A stretch of 9,120 nucleotides of DNA from CAIYXV01 sp035506255 (GCA_035506255.1 DATJPS010000009.1:1-9120), one strand, 5' to 3'. Positions 1-8,097 are shown, counted from the stretch's first letter. Program-made: numbers and translations. Notes: generated by a model from the letters alone, not told the origin.

Positions 1-285
1 AGTGAATTTGACCAGAGGCGATTTGGAGTAGTACTTGCGGTCATCCGGGCAAGGGGAGTCTCCGTCCTCGTCCTCGCCGGCGATCTTGACATAAGCCAGG
101 ATAGGGATAAGGTTTATTGAATAATCGGTCTCGCCGCGGCGAACAGAAAAGAGGCGAGGGCCAAAACCAAGGGCGAACTCATATACGAGAATCCCGTTCT
201 TTTTGGCGACGATAAAATGACCAAGCTCGTGGACAAGCGCGACTATAGTAAAGACAATGACGAAAGAAACGATGGATATCAACAT
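1..285 (-). CDS. rseP: RseP-type M50 site-2 zinc metalloprotease, N-terminal part (cut by window edge)
   Basis: The first 95 residues of an intramembrane zinc protease of family M50 (RseP/YaeL) are present; the remainder lies beyond the left edge. Residues 2-18 form a hydrophobic first membrane segment that runs straight into the HExxH motif HELGH at residues 19-23, whose two His bind zinc and whose Glu is catalytic. The following stretch (FGPRLFSVRRGETDYSINLIP, then YVKIAGEDED) is typical of the family, although the usual Gly-Gly before YVK is Leu-Ala here. In the family, RseP cuts membrane-bound anti-sigma factors or clears signal-peptide remnants in the inner membrane. The ATG start overlaps the end of the upstream oxidoreductase gene by 7 bases (ATGTTGA), suggesting translational coupling. 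A GAGGAGG Shine-Dalgarno lies at 299-305 with a rather long 13-base spacing. Which substrate it cuts cannot be told from this fragment. Confidence 0.93.
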   Translation of the reverse strand, partial: MLISIVSFVIVFTIVALVHELGHFIVAKKNGILVYEFALGFGPRLFSVRRGETDYSINLIPILAYVKIAGEDEDGDSPCPDDRKYYSKSPLVKFT

Positions 286-1193
286 GCTGTTTTTTCTACC
301 TCCTCGACTATTTTAATGACGGGAAGAGAATCGGCCCCTGGAACCCTGGGGCATTTGCCTTTGTCTATGGCATGCAGGAAATCCTTAAGCTCAAGCGTAA
401 GCTGGTCCTCTGGTTCAATCTCGATCGCGACTTTATCCGTTATTTTATCAAATCCTCGGCAATAAAGCCGCTTGTTCAAAAGGTCCGCTTCATAGATCCC
501 CTTGTCAGTTGTGACCGTCACGGTGCGGAGCTTGTCGGAATTGATCCGGCTTGCCTCAATCTTGGCGATCAAACCATCTTTAAAATATAAGGTGACAAAG
601 CACTGGTCAAGCCGGTCGGTGCGTACTTTGGCGCCGGCGGCCTTTACCGAATCGACATCGGAGCGGGAAAGGGCCAGCGCCAGGTCAACATCGTGGAGCA
701 TCATGTCCTGGACCACGCTGGCGTCTGAGATCCTGGCCGGAAAGGGGCTAAGGCGCTTTAGCTCAAGCCCTAAAATAAATTCGTGCTTAACGATGGAATG
801 GAGCTTTTTAAAGGCGGGGTTGAAGCGTTCGATCATCCCTACCGCAAGGACAAGTTTTTTTTGAGCGGCAATAGAAACCAGAGATTCGGAATCGGCAAGG
901 GTGGGGACCATCGGCTTTTCGGCCAGTACATGAATGCCGCGGCCCAGGCATTGAGATATGACAGAATAATGAGTTGAGGTGGGAGTAACGACGCTAACCG
1001 CTTCTACGGACGAAAGTAGGGAGTCAATATTATCAAAAGCTGGGCAATGATATTTTTCGGACATCTGAACAGCTCGTTCGGGAACACTTTCATAAAATCC
1101 GATCAGCTTTGCCTCTTTTAGCGTAGAATAAATGCGAAGATGGTTTTCGCCCATCGAACCAACGCCGATGACCCCGACTTTAATTTTTGCCAT
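279..1193 (-). CDS. gnnA: Gfo/Idh/MocA-family NAD(P)-dependent oxidoreductase, probable UDP-GlcNAc 3-dehydrogenase (GnnA-like)
   Basis: The 304-residue protein starts with a Rossmann nucleotide-binding motif (GVIGVGSMG, residues 7-15) and has the family's AEKP motif (91-94), the active-site lysine being K93. The block GMIERFNPA (119-127) and the HDVD motif (167-170) are features of the sugar-nucleotide branch of this family. By family knowledge, GnnA oxidises the 3-hydroxyl of UDP-GlcNAc to a ketone for GnnB. That substrate is inferred from context: it lies downstream of lpxB and a DegT aminotransferase. I chose ATG 1193 because the conserved MAKIKVGVIG begins there; an in-frame ATG at 1232 would add 13 non-family residues. 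The start overlaps the aminotransferase gene by 14 bases and has no clear Shine-Dalgarno, so coupled translation is likely. An alternative role is a WlbA-type dehydrogenase for surface polysaccharide sugars. Family confidence is high, exact substrate moderate. Confidence 0.8.
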   Translation of the reverse strand: MAKIKVGVIGVGSMGENHLRIYSTLKEAKLIGFYESVPERAVQMSEKYHCPAFDNIDSLLSSVEAVSVVTPTSTHYSVISQCLGRGIHVLAEKPMVPTLADSESLVSIAAQKKLVLAVGMIERFNPAFKKLHSIVKHEFILGLELKRLSPFPARISDASVVQDMMLHDVDLALALSRSDVDSVKAAGAKVRTDRLDQCFVTLYFKDGLIAKIEASRINSDKLRTVTVTTDKGIYEADLLNKRLYCRGFDKITDKVAIEIEPEDQLTLELKDFLHAIDKGKCPRVPGADSLPVIKIVEEVEKTAC

Positions 1194-2289
1194 AAAAGGA
1201 TCTGATAGCAAAACATACTTCCCGGATCTCATCCTCGGAGAGCTCCGGGAAGATGGGAAGAGAAAGGACCTGGTCCTGGGCCTTTTCAGATTCGGGGAAA
1301 TCCCCTTTGTGATGCCCTAGCTCGGCGAACGCAGCTTGTAGATGAAGCGAAAGCGGGTAATAGACCATCGCCCCTATTCCTTTGGTCTTTAGGAATTCGA
1401 ATAGTTCGTCTCGGTCTTTTGGCCGGATGGTGAACTGGTTGAAAACATGCAGGGAATCAGGAAGTTCATATGGACAAGTAATCTCAGGAATGTCTTTTAA
1501 TAATTTTTTATAAAGATTAGCGTTGTGACGACGCTTCCGGGTCCATTCATCAAGGTATTTGAAACGGACAAGTAGTATGGCCGCCTGTAGGGCATCTAGG
1601 CGACTATTATAACCGATAATATCGTAATGATAGGTCTTGCGGCTGCCGATAGCGCGAAAAACGCGAATAGTATCAGCAATTTTATCATCGTTGGTCGTAA
1701 TAAGCCCGCCATCGCCAAAACAGCCAAGGTTTTTTGTCGGGAAGAAGGAGAAGCAGCCGCAAGCTCCAAAAGACCCGACTTTCTGTTGATGATATTCAGC
1801 GCCAATAGCTTGAGCGCAATCTTCAATGATCGGGATAGAAAGATCTTTTGACAATTTTAACAATGGGTCAAAATTAACAGATTGACCATAGAGGTGTACA
1901 GGAATGATCGCCTTGGTCTTTTTAGTAATCTTCTTTTTGATCTGAAGAGGATCAAGATTATAGGTATTTGGCTCTATATCAACAAATACTGGCTTGGCGC
2001 CGCAATAATAAATAGCATCAATGGTAGCGACAAAAGTAAACGGAGTTGTAATAACTTCATCCCCCGGATTTATATTGATACCGCGCAAAGCAAGATGAAG
2101 CGCATCGGTGCCTGAGGCAACGCCGATCGCATGCTTGCAGCCGATGTAATCAGCGGCATGCTTTTCTAATGCAGCGACATTTGGGCCAAGAATAAAAGCG
2201 CCGGAATCGATAACGGAATCGATGGCGCTGGACAGTTCGAGTTTAATGGAAGCGATCTGACGCTTTAGATCAAAAAAGGGAACTGACAT
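1180..2289 (-). CDS. gnnB: DegT/DnrJ/EryC1/StrS PLP-dependent sugar aminotransferase, probable UDP-2-acetamido-3-amino-glucose synthase (GnnB-like)
   Basis: A full-length (369-residue) fold-type I sugar-nucleotide aminotransferase. Visible motifs are the N-terminal FFDLKRQ (5-11), the phosphate-binding ASGTDAL (58-64), IIEDCAQAIGA (154-164) with the Asp that contacts the pyridine nitrogen, and SFFPTKNLGCFGDGG (181-195) with the Schiff-base lysine K186. The family moves an amino group from glutamate to a keto sugar. Paired with the adjacent oxidoreductase, the likely product is UDP-GlcNAc3N, the amino analogue used by LpxA in Acidithiobacillus and Leptospira. The final substrate is inferred, since WbpE- or DesV-like enzymes share the same motifs. 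The 57-base gap upstream, the only sizeable break in the block, carries a candidate promoter. There is no Shine-Dalgarno before the ATG, so the mRNA may be leaderless. The sequence looks more AT-rich than tuf or lpxC, but I have not computed this. Confidence 0.82.
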   Translation of the reverse strand: MSVPFFDLKRQIASIKLELSSAIDSVIDSGAFILGPNVAALEKHAADYIGCKHAIGVASGTDALHLALRGININPGDEVITTPFTFVATIDAIYYCGAKPVFVDIEPNTYNLDPLQIKKKITKKTKAIIPVHLYGQSVNFDPLLKLSKDLSIPIIEDCAQAIGAEYHQQKVGSFGACGCFSFFPTKNLGCFGDGGLITTNDDKIADTIRVFRAIGSRKTYHYDIIGYNSRLDALQAAILLVRFKYLDEWTRKRRHNANLYKKLLKDIPEITCPYELPDSLHVFNQFTIRPKDRDELFEFLKTKGIGAMVYYPLSLHLQAAFAELGHHKGDFPESEKAQDQVLSLPIFPELSEDEIREVCFAIRSFYGKN

Positions 2290-2298
2290 AGAGAACTT

Positions 2299-2327
2299 AT
2301 TATATCATCAAGAAGAATAATCGTAAA
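2299..2327 (-). promoter_or_regulatory. Candidate internal sigma-70 promoter ahead of gnnB
   Basis: In the gap between lpxB and gnnB, the minus strand carries a perfect TATAAT (2299-2304) with an extended TG-A just upstream, and TTTACG (2322-2327, four of six matches to TTGACA) at exactly 17 bases. The -10 ends 9 bases before the gnnB ATG, so a transcript would have almost no 5' leader. It could give gnnB-gnnA-rseP independent expression. The region is AT-rich, so chance occurrence is possible. Confidence 0.5.
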
Positions 2328-2346
2328 GAAAACGAAACTCAAAGGA

Positions 2347-3492
2347 TCAGGCCAGGAGAACGGAAATGCGTTCAGCAGCACGGCGAATAACACCGGATGA
2401 GCCAAGATGAGAGCGGAGAGAACAAAAGGAATTACGGATATTTTCAATGCGGGAGGGATCGGAAAGCATAGAGATGGACTCAGAAGAGATATTTACGGAA
2501 GAAGCATTTCCCATAATAAGCTCGGGAACAACGAGTTTATCAAGAAGAAGATTAGGCATACTGAAATATTTTAATTTGCGATCGATCTTTAAAAGATATT
2601 TGCCGATAAGATAAGAAATGGCGGAAAGCTTGTAGATCATAAGATTGGGGACGCCGAGAATGGAAGCCTCAAGGTTAATGGTGCCAGAAGCGCAAATGGC
2701 AAGATCGGAAATCGAAAGAATGTCGTAAGTACCGCCGGGAAAAACATCAGCCTTGCGGGAAGCGGCGTGCTCTTTAAAATAATCAAGATAGAAAGGGGCA
2801 GAGGCGGGGATCAAAAAACGGGCGGAGGGGAAAGCGCGGCGAATAATATCGGCAGAATCAAGGAGGAGAGGAAATAGACCGAAGACCTCCTGCTTCCGGC
2901 TTCCAGGACAAAGAGAAATGACCGGGAAAGGCGACTTGGTATCGCCAAGATATTTTAACCGCGCATCATCCGGTGAGAGAGAAGGCTTTACGATATCGAT
3001 AAGTGGATGACCGGAATAAAACACGTTGGCGCCCGCAGAAAGATAGGCATTATATTCGGGCTCAAAAATAGCGATGATAAGATCAAGAGAATCGGCGATC
3101 TTTTTTACGCCGGCAGGGGATCCCCACAGCCACTCCTGCGGAGAGAGGTAGTAAACGGTTTTTATGCCGAGCTTTCGCGCAGCGAGCGCGAGCGGAACAT
3201 TGATCCCCTGGGAATCGACTAGTATCAACAGATCGGGACGATCGGCATTGAGAAAGGAAACAAGTTTTCTGAAAGAAAAATAGATGGGTATCGCATTGGG
3301 AATGGCTTCCAGTATGCCGATCGTGCCGCGGCGGGAGATATCGATCCTGACATCAACCCCGACAGAGCGGAGACGGTCTGACCCCATGCCGAAAAAAATG
3401 GAATCCGGAATAAGCTTGCGGAGCTCATTTACAAGATAGGAAGCATGGACATCGCCGGAGACCTCTCCGGCGGAAAGCATGATCTTGGCCAT
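2347..3492 (-). CDS. lpxB: Lipid-A-disaccharide synthase LpxB
   Basis: LpxB (GT19) joins UDP-2,3-diacylglucosamine with lipid X to form the lipid A disaccharide at the inner face of the cytoplasmic membrane. The 381-residue length equals that of E. coli LpxB. Visible landmarks are AGEVSGD (8-14), LILVDSQ with D93 at the position of the essential E. coli Asp98, YYLSPQEWLWG (114-124), SGHPLID (160-166), LCPGSRKQEV (194-203) with the conserved Arg, ASGTINLEASILGVPNLMIYK (268-288) and SMPNLLL (311-317). If gnnA/gnnB act as proposed, its donor and acceptor would carry amide-linked chains at position 3. It starts 10 bases after the fabZ-lpxA stop with no visible Shine-Dalgarno and a hairpin across the junction. 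The coding strand is visibly rich in pyrimidines compared with its neighbours. The family assignment is firm. Confidence 0.96.
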   Translation of the reverse strand: MAKIMLSAGEVSGDVHASYLVNELRKLIPDSIFFGMGSDRLRSVGVDVRIDISRRGTIGILEAIPNAIPIYFSFRKLVSFLNADRPDLLILVDSQGINVPLALAARKLGIKTVYYLSPQEWLWGSPAGVKKIADSLDLIIAIFEPEYNAYLSAGANVFYSGHPLIDIVKPSLSPDDARLKYLGDTKSPFPVISLCPGSRKQEVFGLFPLLLDSADIIRRAFPSARFLIPASAPFYLDYFKEHAASRKADVFPGGTYDILSISDLAICASGTINLEASILGVPNLMIYKLSAISYLIGKYLLKIDRKLKYFSMPNLLLDKLVVPELIMGNASSVNISSESISMLSDPSRIENIRNSFCSLRSHLGSSGVIRRAAERISVLLA

Positions 3493-3496
3493 AGGC

Positions 3497-3512
3497 GGGG
3501 GATCAGATCCCC
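3497..3512 (-). promoter_or_regulatory. Perfect inverted repeat across the fabZ-lpxA stop codon, just before the lpxB start
   Basis: The minus strand reads GGGGATCTGATCCCC at 3498-3512, two perfect 7-base arms around one base. As RNA it would form a six-pair stem with a three-base CUG loop, and the fabZ-lpxA TGA stop lies at its centre. The lpxB ATG follows 6 bases after the repeat and no separate Shine-Dalgarno is visible. Ribosomes finishing fabZ-lpxA would melt it, so it may enforce translational coupling. No U-run follows, so it is not a terminator. Confidence 0.45.
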
Positions 3513-4783
3513 AATTCAGGGAGGTCCGGGAAGATTAGGTCTTCCTCGATCTCTTCAAGTGAGACTTTTTTGGAAACACCACGCTTGCTTTCTTTTTCGA
3601 GGAATGAGACAAGATGATTGATCTCGTCCAGCGGACGCAAGCGCTTTTTGAGCTCGTCGACGATCTTCTCGGTGGATTGTTTGGTATCGTAGATTATCTT
3701 GAAAGCTTTTTTGATCTCTGCGATCGCCTCGAGAGAAATCCCCTTACGCTGAAGGCCGATCAGATTGACGCTTTTGGCCTCGGCCGGATTCCCTTCAACA
3801 AGCATGAACGGGGGGATGTCCTGCACGACCTTGGACTGGGCCCCGATCATGGCCAAACGACCGATGCGCACGAATTGGTGCACGCCGGCCATTCCGCCGA
3901 TTATCGCCTGGTCCTCGATGACCGTATGGCCGGCAAGACCGCAATATCCGCCGACTATCACATGGTTGCCGATCTTGCAATTGTGAGGGATATGGGCATG
4001 GACCATGATAAAATTATCATTGCCGATCTCGGTGGACGATCCTTCACCATAAGCGAGATGGATGGATGCGAATTCACGGATCACGTTCCGGTCGCCGATA
4101 ATGACGAAGGATTTTTCACCTTTATACCTGATATCCTGCGGCGCGGCACCGATCGAGACCGATTGATAGATACGATTGTCCCGTCCGATCTTGGTCCAGC
4201 GGTTAATGACGACATCAGGGCCGATCGTAGTTCCGTCCCCGATCTCCACCTCCGGACCGATAACGACATTGGGGCCGACTTTTACTCCATTGCCGAGGAT
4301 CGCGGTCGGGTGGATAACTGCGGATGGGTGGACTTGGGCGCCTTTAACCCCGCCCCCCTGTTCGACCAGGGAAAAGGTAAACTCTCCCTCGCAGACCAAC
4401 TCTTCCTCGACCGTCGCTTTCCCTTTCATCTTGCCTAGACCGCGCTTGAACCATAGAACATCGACCTCGATCTTAAGCTGGTCGCCGGGAACGACCGGGC
4501 GGCGGAAACGGACATTGTCTATGCCGGCAAAAAATACGATCTTGCCAAGAGAAGAAGGCTGACGAAGCGCCATGACCGCTCCGACCTGGGCAATCGCCTC
4601 GACGATCAAAACGCCGGGCATGACCGGTTGTCCGGGAAAATGCCCCTGGAAAAAGTACTCGTTCATCGTAACATTCTTTATCGCCACCGCTCTTTTCCCT
4701 TCCTCCAGCTCCAATAAACGGTCGACGAGAAGAAAAGGATAGCGGTGGGGAATGGTCTTTAAGATTTCTTGTATATCTATCAT
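3503..4783 (-). CDS. fabZ-lpxA: Fused FabZ-LpxA: 3-hydroxyacyl-ACP dehydratase and UDP-GlcNAc(3N) acyltransferase
   Basis: One 426-residue frame holds two complete enzymes. Residues 1 to about 142 are FabZ, starting at IDIQEILKTIPHRYPFLLVD, with the hot-dog catalytic motif GHFPGQPVMPG (H48) and E62; it dehydrates (R)-3-hydroxyacyl-ACP in fatty acid synthesis. A short Gly-rich linker leads to LpxA from about 150: left-handed beta-helix hexapeptide repeats, AHIPHNC with H267 (E. coli catalytic His125), LAGH (H286 = His144), VHQF (H302 = His160), then a helical C-terminus. The constant offset of 142 shows no internal gaps in this core. LpxA loads the first lipid A acyl chain. Residue 315, the E. 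coli Gly173 chain-length position, is Ala, and the usual IHRGT motif reads IHLAY. About 21 acidic residues extend past the E. coli C-terminus. The gene starts in an ATGA overlap with lpxC, with AGGAGG 11 bases upstream. There is no usable separate start for lpxA. Confidence 0.95.
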   Translation of the reverse strand: MIDIQEILKTIPHRYPFLLVDRLLELEEGKRAVAIKNVTMNEYFFQGHFPGQPVMPGVLIVEAIAQVGAVMALRQPSSLGKIVFFAGIDNVRFRRPVVPGDQLKIEVDVLWFKRGLGKMKGKATVEEELVCEGEFTFSLVEQGGGVKGAQVHPSAVIHPTAILGNGVKVGPNVVIGPEVEIGDGTTIGPDVVINRWTKIGRDNRIYQSVSIGAAPQDIRYKGEKSFVIIGDRNVIREFASIHLAYGEGSSTEIGNDNFIMVHAHIPHNCKIGNHVIVGGYCGLAGHTVIEDQAIIGGMAGVHQFVRIGRLAMIGAQSKVVQDIPPFMLVEGNPAEAKSVNLIGLQRKGISLEAIAEIKKAFKIIYDTKQSTEKIVDELKKRLRPLDEINHLVSFLEKESKRGVSKKVSLEEIEEDLIFPDLPELGI

Positions 4784-5586
4784 ATCTCGAGCAGCCTCCT
4801 TGCAAGTTCGATGTTCAGTTTGTGGCCGGACTTTACGGCAATGATCTCTCCCTCGATCGAACAGGAAACCAGGGAAAGATCCCCGATCAGGTCGAGCACT
4901 TTATGCCTGACCGGTTCGTCTGGAAACCGGGCGGGATTCACATAGCCGTTCTGCCCGATGGCCAGAGAATTATTAAACGACGCTCCTTTGGCCAGTCCTT
5001 CTTTTTTTAAGCTTTCCAGCTCTTCGATCAGCCCGAATGTCCGCGCGGGCGCGATGGCCCCCTCAAAATCGCCGGTATAGGCGAATTCCTGGCGGCCAAT
5101 ATAGGGAAATTCTATCATAAAATGGACCTTAAAGCCACGATAGGGAAGAACAGTAAGAGAGGCCGACTTATCTTTAACGGATATTTTTTGGGCGACCTTG
5201 ATAACGGGAACGCGAAATTCCTGTTCTACGATAGAAGCTTTTTTAAGCGCTTGCAAGAATGGTAGCGCACTGCCATCCAGGATCGGAGGTTCGGGGGAGC
5301 TGAGTTCAATCTCCAGATTCGTGATCCCCAGACCGCATGCTGCCGCCAGAATATGCTCGACCACATGCAGGCCGGAAAGCGAGGTCCCGCGCCTCGTGCC
5401 GGTAACCGAAGCGAGATTGGCGGGTATCTTTTCTCCGTTGAGGATAAAATAGATCCCGCAGTCAGGTTTTGCGGGGCGGAAATGGGCGACGCAAGGAACG
5501 CCCGAATGAATGCCGATCCCTTCGAGAACAAACTCCCGACCAATGGTCTTTTGCTTATCTCGGCTCGGGGCGCTTGATCGGGACAT
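4780..5586 (-). CDS. lpxC: UDP-3-O-acyl-N-acetylglucosamine deacetylase LpxC
   Basis: LpxC is the zinc-dependent, committed step of lipid A synthesis: it removes the N-acetyl group after LpxA has acylated the sugar. With the 268-residue start used here, HVVEHILAA gives base E77 and zinc ligand H78, VRHKVLDLIGDL gives zinc ligands H228 and D232, and SGHKLN gives the catalytic H255. EPPILDGS and PARTFGL are also family landmarks. I chose ATG 5586 because GGAG lies 9 bases upstream; an in-frame ATG at 5601 would add five residues but has no Shine-Dalgarno. Either start overlaps the VanW gene (by 32 or 47 bases), and about 13 residues precede the usual family N-terminus. It ends in an ATGA overlap with fabZ-lpxA. 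In the proposed diamino pathway it would act on the 3-amide-linked substrate. The family assignment is firm. Confidence 0.96.
   Translation of the reverse strand: MSRSSAPSRDKQKTIGREFVLEGIGIHSGVPCVAHFRPAKPDCGIYFILNGEKIPANLASVTGTRRGTSLSGLHVVEHILAAACGLGITNLEIELSSPEPPILDGSALPFLQALKKASIVEQEFRVPVIKVAQKISVKDKSASLTVLPYRGFKVHFMIEFPYIGRQEFAYTGDFEGAIAPARTFGLIEELESLKKEGLAKGASFNNSLAIGQNGYVNPARFPDEPVRHKVLDLIGDLSLVSCSIEGEIIAVKSGHKLNIELARRLLEI
4795..4800 (-). promoter_or_regulatory. Strong Shine-Dalgarno for fabZ-lpxA inside the lpxC 3' end
   Basis: AGGAGG on the minus strand lies 11 bases before the fabZ-lpxA ATG, within the last codons of lpxC. It supports this start and indicates active re-initiation at the ATGA stop/start overlap. 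Confidence 0.75.
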
Positions 5587-6899
5587 TGGTTTTGTCTCCA
5601 TACAGTTTATAGAAGGAGCGGATGGTCTCCTCTTTCAATACGTTGCCCTTGGCATCTTTTACCGTCCTTACCAACGTGGTCCGGAACGGACGGTCGGAAT
5701 CCAGCACTTCCTTTAAAGAAGCGGGGCGGTATGAGCCATTTTCATCGAGAAGGTATATAGAAGGATTGGAGAATTCCACGGTTTTTCCCGTAGGGGTCCC
5801 GTATATTCGGAACGACAATTTTCGATTGGTGGCCAAAGCCTTTAAAAGGATCGGATGGCCGGTATTATTCTTGAACTTGAAATCGACCTGACCGGGGTAG
5901 ACGGTGGCGTCCCGTCCCAAGGGATAGATATTGAAATAAAAGGAATGATTGCGGCGGGAAAGAACATCAAGATCGGCGAGAGCCACCGTATTATACAAGG
6001 TCGTCCCGATCTGGCAAGTCCCGCCGCCAAGCTCCGGGACCAACTCACCGCCTGTGATGACATATGCCTCTTTAAACCCGCGCTCCTCCGAAAAATCGCC
6101 AATGATATCGAGCAATGAAAAGACTTCGTTGGACAGCAGGAGGGTATTGTTGATCCAGGAAGCGATAAGTTTAATATTGTGGATCCGGTTGGGCGAATCG
6201 TGCGCGCCGTAATAGGTGGTGAACGCGGAAAGCCGGTAAACGGGAGGGGCGGCGCGAAGTATGGCCTCCGCCACCTTTGGCTTGCCGTAGTAATCGATCG
6301 CAAGCGGGATAACGGTCTCCCCCTTTAGTAACCGCTTTTTTGCGTTGGCGAGAGATTCATCGGACAGCAGCTTACGTGCCGGACGGTCCGGGGTGATGTG
6401 ATAGCCGCCGGTCTCCTCGTTCAGGATAATGGCGGAATCCATAGCGGGGGTGTCTATCTTTTGAGATAGGTCCGCCAGCGCCTGCCGAGTAAAATCGTCA
6501 TCAGGGGCAAAGCTGGCAGGCAAGATGATCGTCTCGCGCGAAAGCCGCTTATTAAGGTCGCGAATATAGTTCTCTTTATGAGTGAGGTCAAAAGCGTTGT
6601 CCACGGTCTCGGCCGGAAGGACATGGATCCCTAGTTCCTGCGGTAAATAAGAAAAGCTTTCCGCCGAATTGGCTGGGTTGCGGAAAGTGACATCACGTAT
6701 AAAGGCGGAGATGGGCGCATTGCTGATCTTTTCGACCGCTTCGTCGCGGCTGAGCTGAGAAACGTCGACCGCGCCGATGAACGTTCCATTGGGAAAAGAG
6801 TTCTTGATCCGGAAGTAATCGGCGAACAAAAAAATTGCAGCTACCAGCAATGAGATTGCGGCAGCTGCAATTAATAGCCTTAAGGATATGCGGGAAAAG

Positions 6900-6907
<8 letters not shown>
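5555..6907 (-). CDS. VanW/YoaR-family membrane-anchored envelope protein
   Basis: A 450-residue protein with an N-terminal signal anchor: basic residues, then a hydrophobic segment at about 11-29, with the bulk predicted outside the cytoplasmic membrane. Residues about 45-215 resemble the peptidoglycan-binding-like domain usual in YoaR proteins. Residues about 235-365 are the VanW domain, with NRIHNIKLIA, the motif GGGTCQIGTTLYN (294-306, Cys298) and LGRDATVYPGQVDFKFKN. The C-terminus (about 405-440, FRTTLVRTVKDAKGNVLKEET) resembles a G5 or similar beta domain. The biochemical function of VanW proteins is not firmly established; despite the name they do not by themselves indicate vancomycin resistance. 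The start codon is TTG, overlapping the tuf stop by 8 bases, with no close Shine-Dalgarno. No nearby alternative keeps the anchor. Its 3' end overlaps lpxC, so it sits in the envelope operon and may link peptidoglycan and outer-membrane assembly, which is inference. Confidence 0.88.
5596..5599 (-). promoter_or_regulatory. Shine-Dalgarno deciding the lpxC start
   Basis: GGAG on the minus strand, 9 bases before ATG 5586, favours that start over the upstream ATG at 5601, which the GGAG partly overlaps. It lies inside the end of the VanW-family gene. Confidence 0.55.
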
Positions 6908-8090
<1,183 letters not shown>

Positions 8091-8097
8091 AAATTTG

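Noticed and set aside
1194..1232. Upstream ATG 1232 as the oxidoreductase start
   Set aside because: It would add 13 residues before the conserved Rossmann start and deepen the overlap with the aminotransferase gene; GAGG sits directly against the ATG with no spacing.
4353..4358. FabZ-LpxA fusion as a homopolymer sequencing error
   Set aside because: If one more G were present, FabZ would end at a TAA, but lpxA would then have no ATG, GTG or TTG start near its N-terminus. A true fusion is the simpler reading, although long reads should confirm it.
3614..4438. Long plus-strand open frame (274 codons) opposite fabZ-lpxA
   Set aside because: It mirrors a highly conserved gene with intact catalytic motifs, has no recognisable family features, and is composed of aspartate/glycine-rich text typical of an antisense shadow.
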